A stretch of DNA of 5,774 bases from Candidatus Bathyarchaeota archaeon. Lineage in GTDB: Archaea > Thermoproteota > Bathyarchaeia > RBG-16-48-13 > GCA-020355125. The notes beneath the pieces are model-generated. The model saw only the letters and a program-made list of their open reading frames with translations, did not search any database and was not told where the DNA came from. The DNA lies in assembly GCA_030617005.1 (NCBI GenBank), contig JAUWWH010000070.1, positions 1 to 5,774 of the forward strand, in the 5' to 3' direction. Shown here one piece after another: positions 4,621 to 5,774 of the stretch; position 1 is the stretch's first letter, and every line of letters starts with the position of its first letter. The position numbers and the translations under genes are program-made.

Positions 4621-5774
4621 TAGGTTTTTTGTAATAATCCCTTTCGTGCTAACATTCTTTCTATGATTGGTCTAAGTTTCGCATTTTCAGTTTTAATTTT
4701 TTCAAGGCCTAAATCATCCATTTGTCTCGACATTTCTTTCATAGTATTTGCAAAAATTAACCCTTCAGCTGCTGAAACATATGATACACGTAATCTTTCT
4801 TGACTCACACCAAGCTTTGTCAACATACCGTGAAGAGTCTCCATCCTCTTTTTCATCTTGAAGTTTCCAGATATGTAATGACAGTCATTAGGTAAGTGAC
4901 ATGCGCCAATAAATACCATTCCTGCACCTAATCTTAGAGCTTCTAATACAAAGTCTCGATCCACACGTCCAGAACACATCACACGAATAACACGGATATG
5001 TGTCGGATACTCAAAACGGCTTGTACCAGCTAAGTCAGCACCAGCATAGCAACACCAATTACAAAGGAATCCAAGGATCTTACTCTCAGGATTTTCCTCC
5101 AAAGCTGCTCTTATCTGTGAAAATATCTGTTCATCTGTGAAATGCATCTGGGTTATTGCATCAACTGGACATTCAGCAACACATGTACCGCACCCATGAC
5201 ACATGGCCGGATTAACCACTGCTGGTTCTCCTTCAGGTGCAGAGATCGCAGAATAGGGGCATGCTTGTACGCATATTCCACATTTCATTCTTATGTTTCT
5301 ACATTTTTCAGGATCTACTACAGCTATGATGGGTTCAATCTCAACTTGATCCTTAGACAGTATTGTTGCAGCTCTTCCAGCTGAACCACTTCCTTGTGAA
5401 ACACTATAAGGAATATCTTTTAAACCTTGACATGCACCAGCAAGGAAGATTCCATCTACTGGTGTATCAATCGGTTTAAGCTTTGGATGGCTCTCCATAA
5501 CGCACCCGTCCGTACCTCGCGTTATATGAAGTAGACTCGCTAATTCTCCTCTGTCATCATTTGGCACTCCCGCAGTGCTGACTACCACCATCTCAGCTTC
5601 GATCTCGATTGGTTCACCGAGAATCGTATCTTCTGTTCTTATGATTAAATTACTATTGTCTTTATTTTCTAAAATTTCCGATGGTCTCCCACGAATAAAT
5701 GTTATTCCTAAGTCTCTTGCCCGTCTATAGAATTCTTCAAAGCCTTTGAAAGGAGTTCTCATATCCATATATAG
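4620..5774 (-). CDS. hdrA: Heterodisulfide reductase subunit A with C-terminal MvhD domain, N-terminus beyond the window
   Basis: C-terminal part of an HdrA, the FAD protein at which Hdr complexes bifurcate electrons. The frame stays open past the ATG at 5768 (upstream codons CTA TAT), and YMDMRTPFKGFEEFY is an internal HdrA motif, so this is not the start. Numbering from that Met: the FAD-domain end GIFLAGACQGLKDIPYSVSQGSGSAGRAA-type segment at 107-134 (the FAD-binding C-terminal motif of HdrA); a first ferredoxin motif with Cys156, 163, 166, 170; a second with Cys190, 193, 196, 200; then an MvhD/FlpD/FlxD domain at about 230-355 with CNWCCYAGAD, MCSGRVD and ACHLPNDCHY. The MvhD domain normally passes electrons from a hydrogenase, formate dehydrogenase or Flx module to HdrA through a [2Fe-2S] cluster. 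Its fusion here replaces a separate mvhD/flxD gene. The first ferredoxin motif has a four-residue insertion between its first two cysteines. hdrC follows after 15 bases. Confidence 0.93.
   Translation of the reverse strand, partial: LYMDMRTPFKGFEEFYRRARDLGITFIRGRPSEILENKDNSNLIIRTEDTILGEPIEIEAEMVVVSTAGVPNDDRGELASLLHITRGTDGCVMESHPKLKPIDTPVDGIFLAGACQGLKDIPYSVSQGSGSAGRAATILSKDQVEIEPIIAVVDPEKCRNIRMKCGICVQACPYSAISAPEGEPAVVNPAMCHGCGTCVAECPVDAITQMHFTDEQIFSQIRAALEENPESKILGFLCNWCCYAGADLAGTSRFEYPTHIRVIRVMCSGRVDRDFVLEALRLGAGMVFIGACHLPNDCHYISGNFKMKKRMETLHGMLTKLGVSQERLRVSYVSAAEGLIFANTMKEMSRQMDDLGLEKIKTENAKLRPIIERMLARKGLLQKT

Noticed and set aside
4070..5384. Plus-strand frames at 4070-4252, 4425-4634 and 5142-5384
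   Set aside because: All are antisense to hdrC or hdrA, whose motifs are intact, and none has a recognisable product.
2609..5774. Assignment to the sulfur-oxidising sHdr-LbpA pathway
   Set aside because: The lipoyl protein invites it, but hdrB has both complete CCG motifs, HdrA carries a MvhD domain, and no second hdrB/hdrC pair or sulfurtransferase genes are seen. This fits a bifurcating Hdr complex better.

Overview
The window looks like an anaerobic archaeon. It is AT-rich, the genes are tightly packed with Shine-Dalgarno sites, two genes start with TTG, the promoter is an archaeal-style TATA box, and transcription units end in oligo-T tracts rather than hairpins. The gene content is that of a cytoplasmic flavin-based electron-bifurcating complex. 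The lineage cannot be fixed from the sequence alone, and an anaerobic bacterium cannot be strictly excluded.

Layout: two gene clusters face each other. The plus-strand unit (1-2546) holds a 5'-truncated FrhB/FlxC-like iron-sulfur protein, an AsrA/HydB/FlxB-like iron-sulfur protein, and an AsrB/HydG/FlxA-like FAD, NAD(P) and [2Fe-2S] subunit. The minus-strand unit, read from the right edge, holds the C-terminal part of hdrA, then hdrC and hdrB. After a 176-base gap carrying a terminator tract, a probable promoter and a small repeat cluster comes a gcvH-like lipoyl-carrier gene, which ends convergently against the FlxA-like gene. No RNA gene, CRISPR array or mobile element was seen.

How they may work together: the FlxA-like subunit would take electrons from NAD(P)H. 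Two iron-sulfur proteins would carry them towards HdrA. HdrA here has a MvhD (FlpD/FlxD) domain fused to its C-terminus, which explains why no separate flxD gene is seen. HdrA would bifurcate electrons between a low-potential acceptor (ferredoxin) and, through HdrC, the HdrB disulfide-reducing site. HdrB keeps both complete CCG cysteine motifs, so it resembles a true heterodisulfide reductase rather than the degenerate sulfur-oxidising sHdr type. The main open question is the H-protein: no other glycine-cleavage gene is present, and its place beside hdr genes raises the possibility that a lipoamide disulfide is a partner of this complex.
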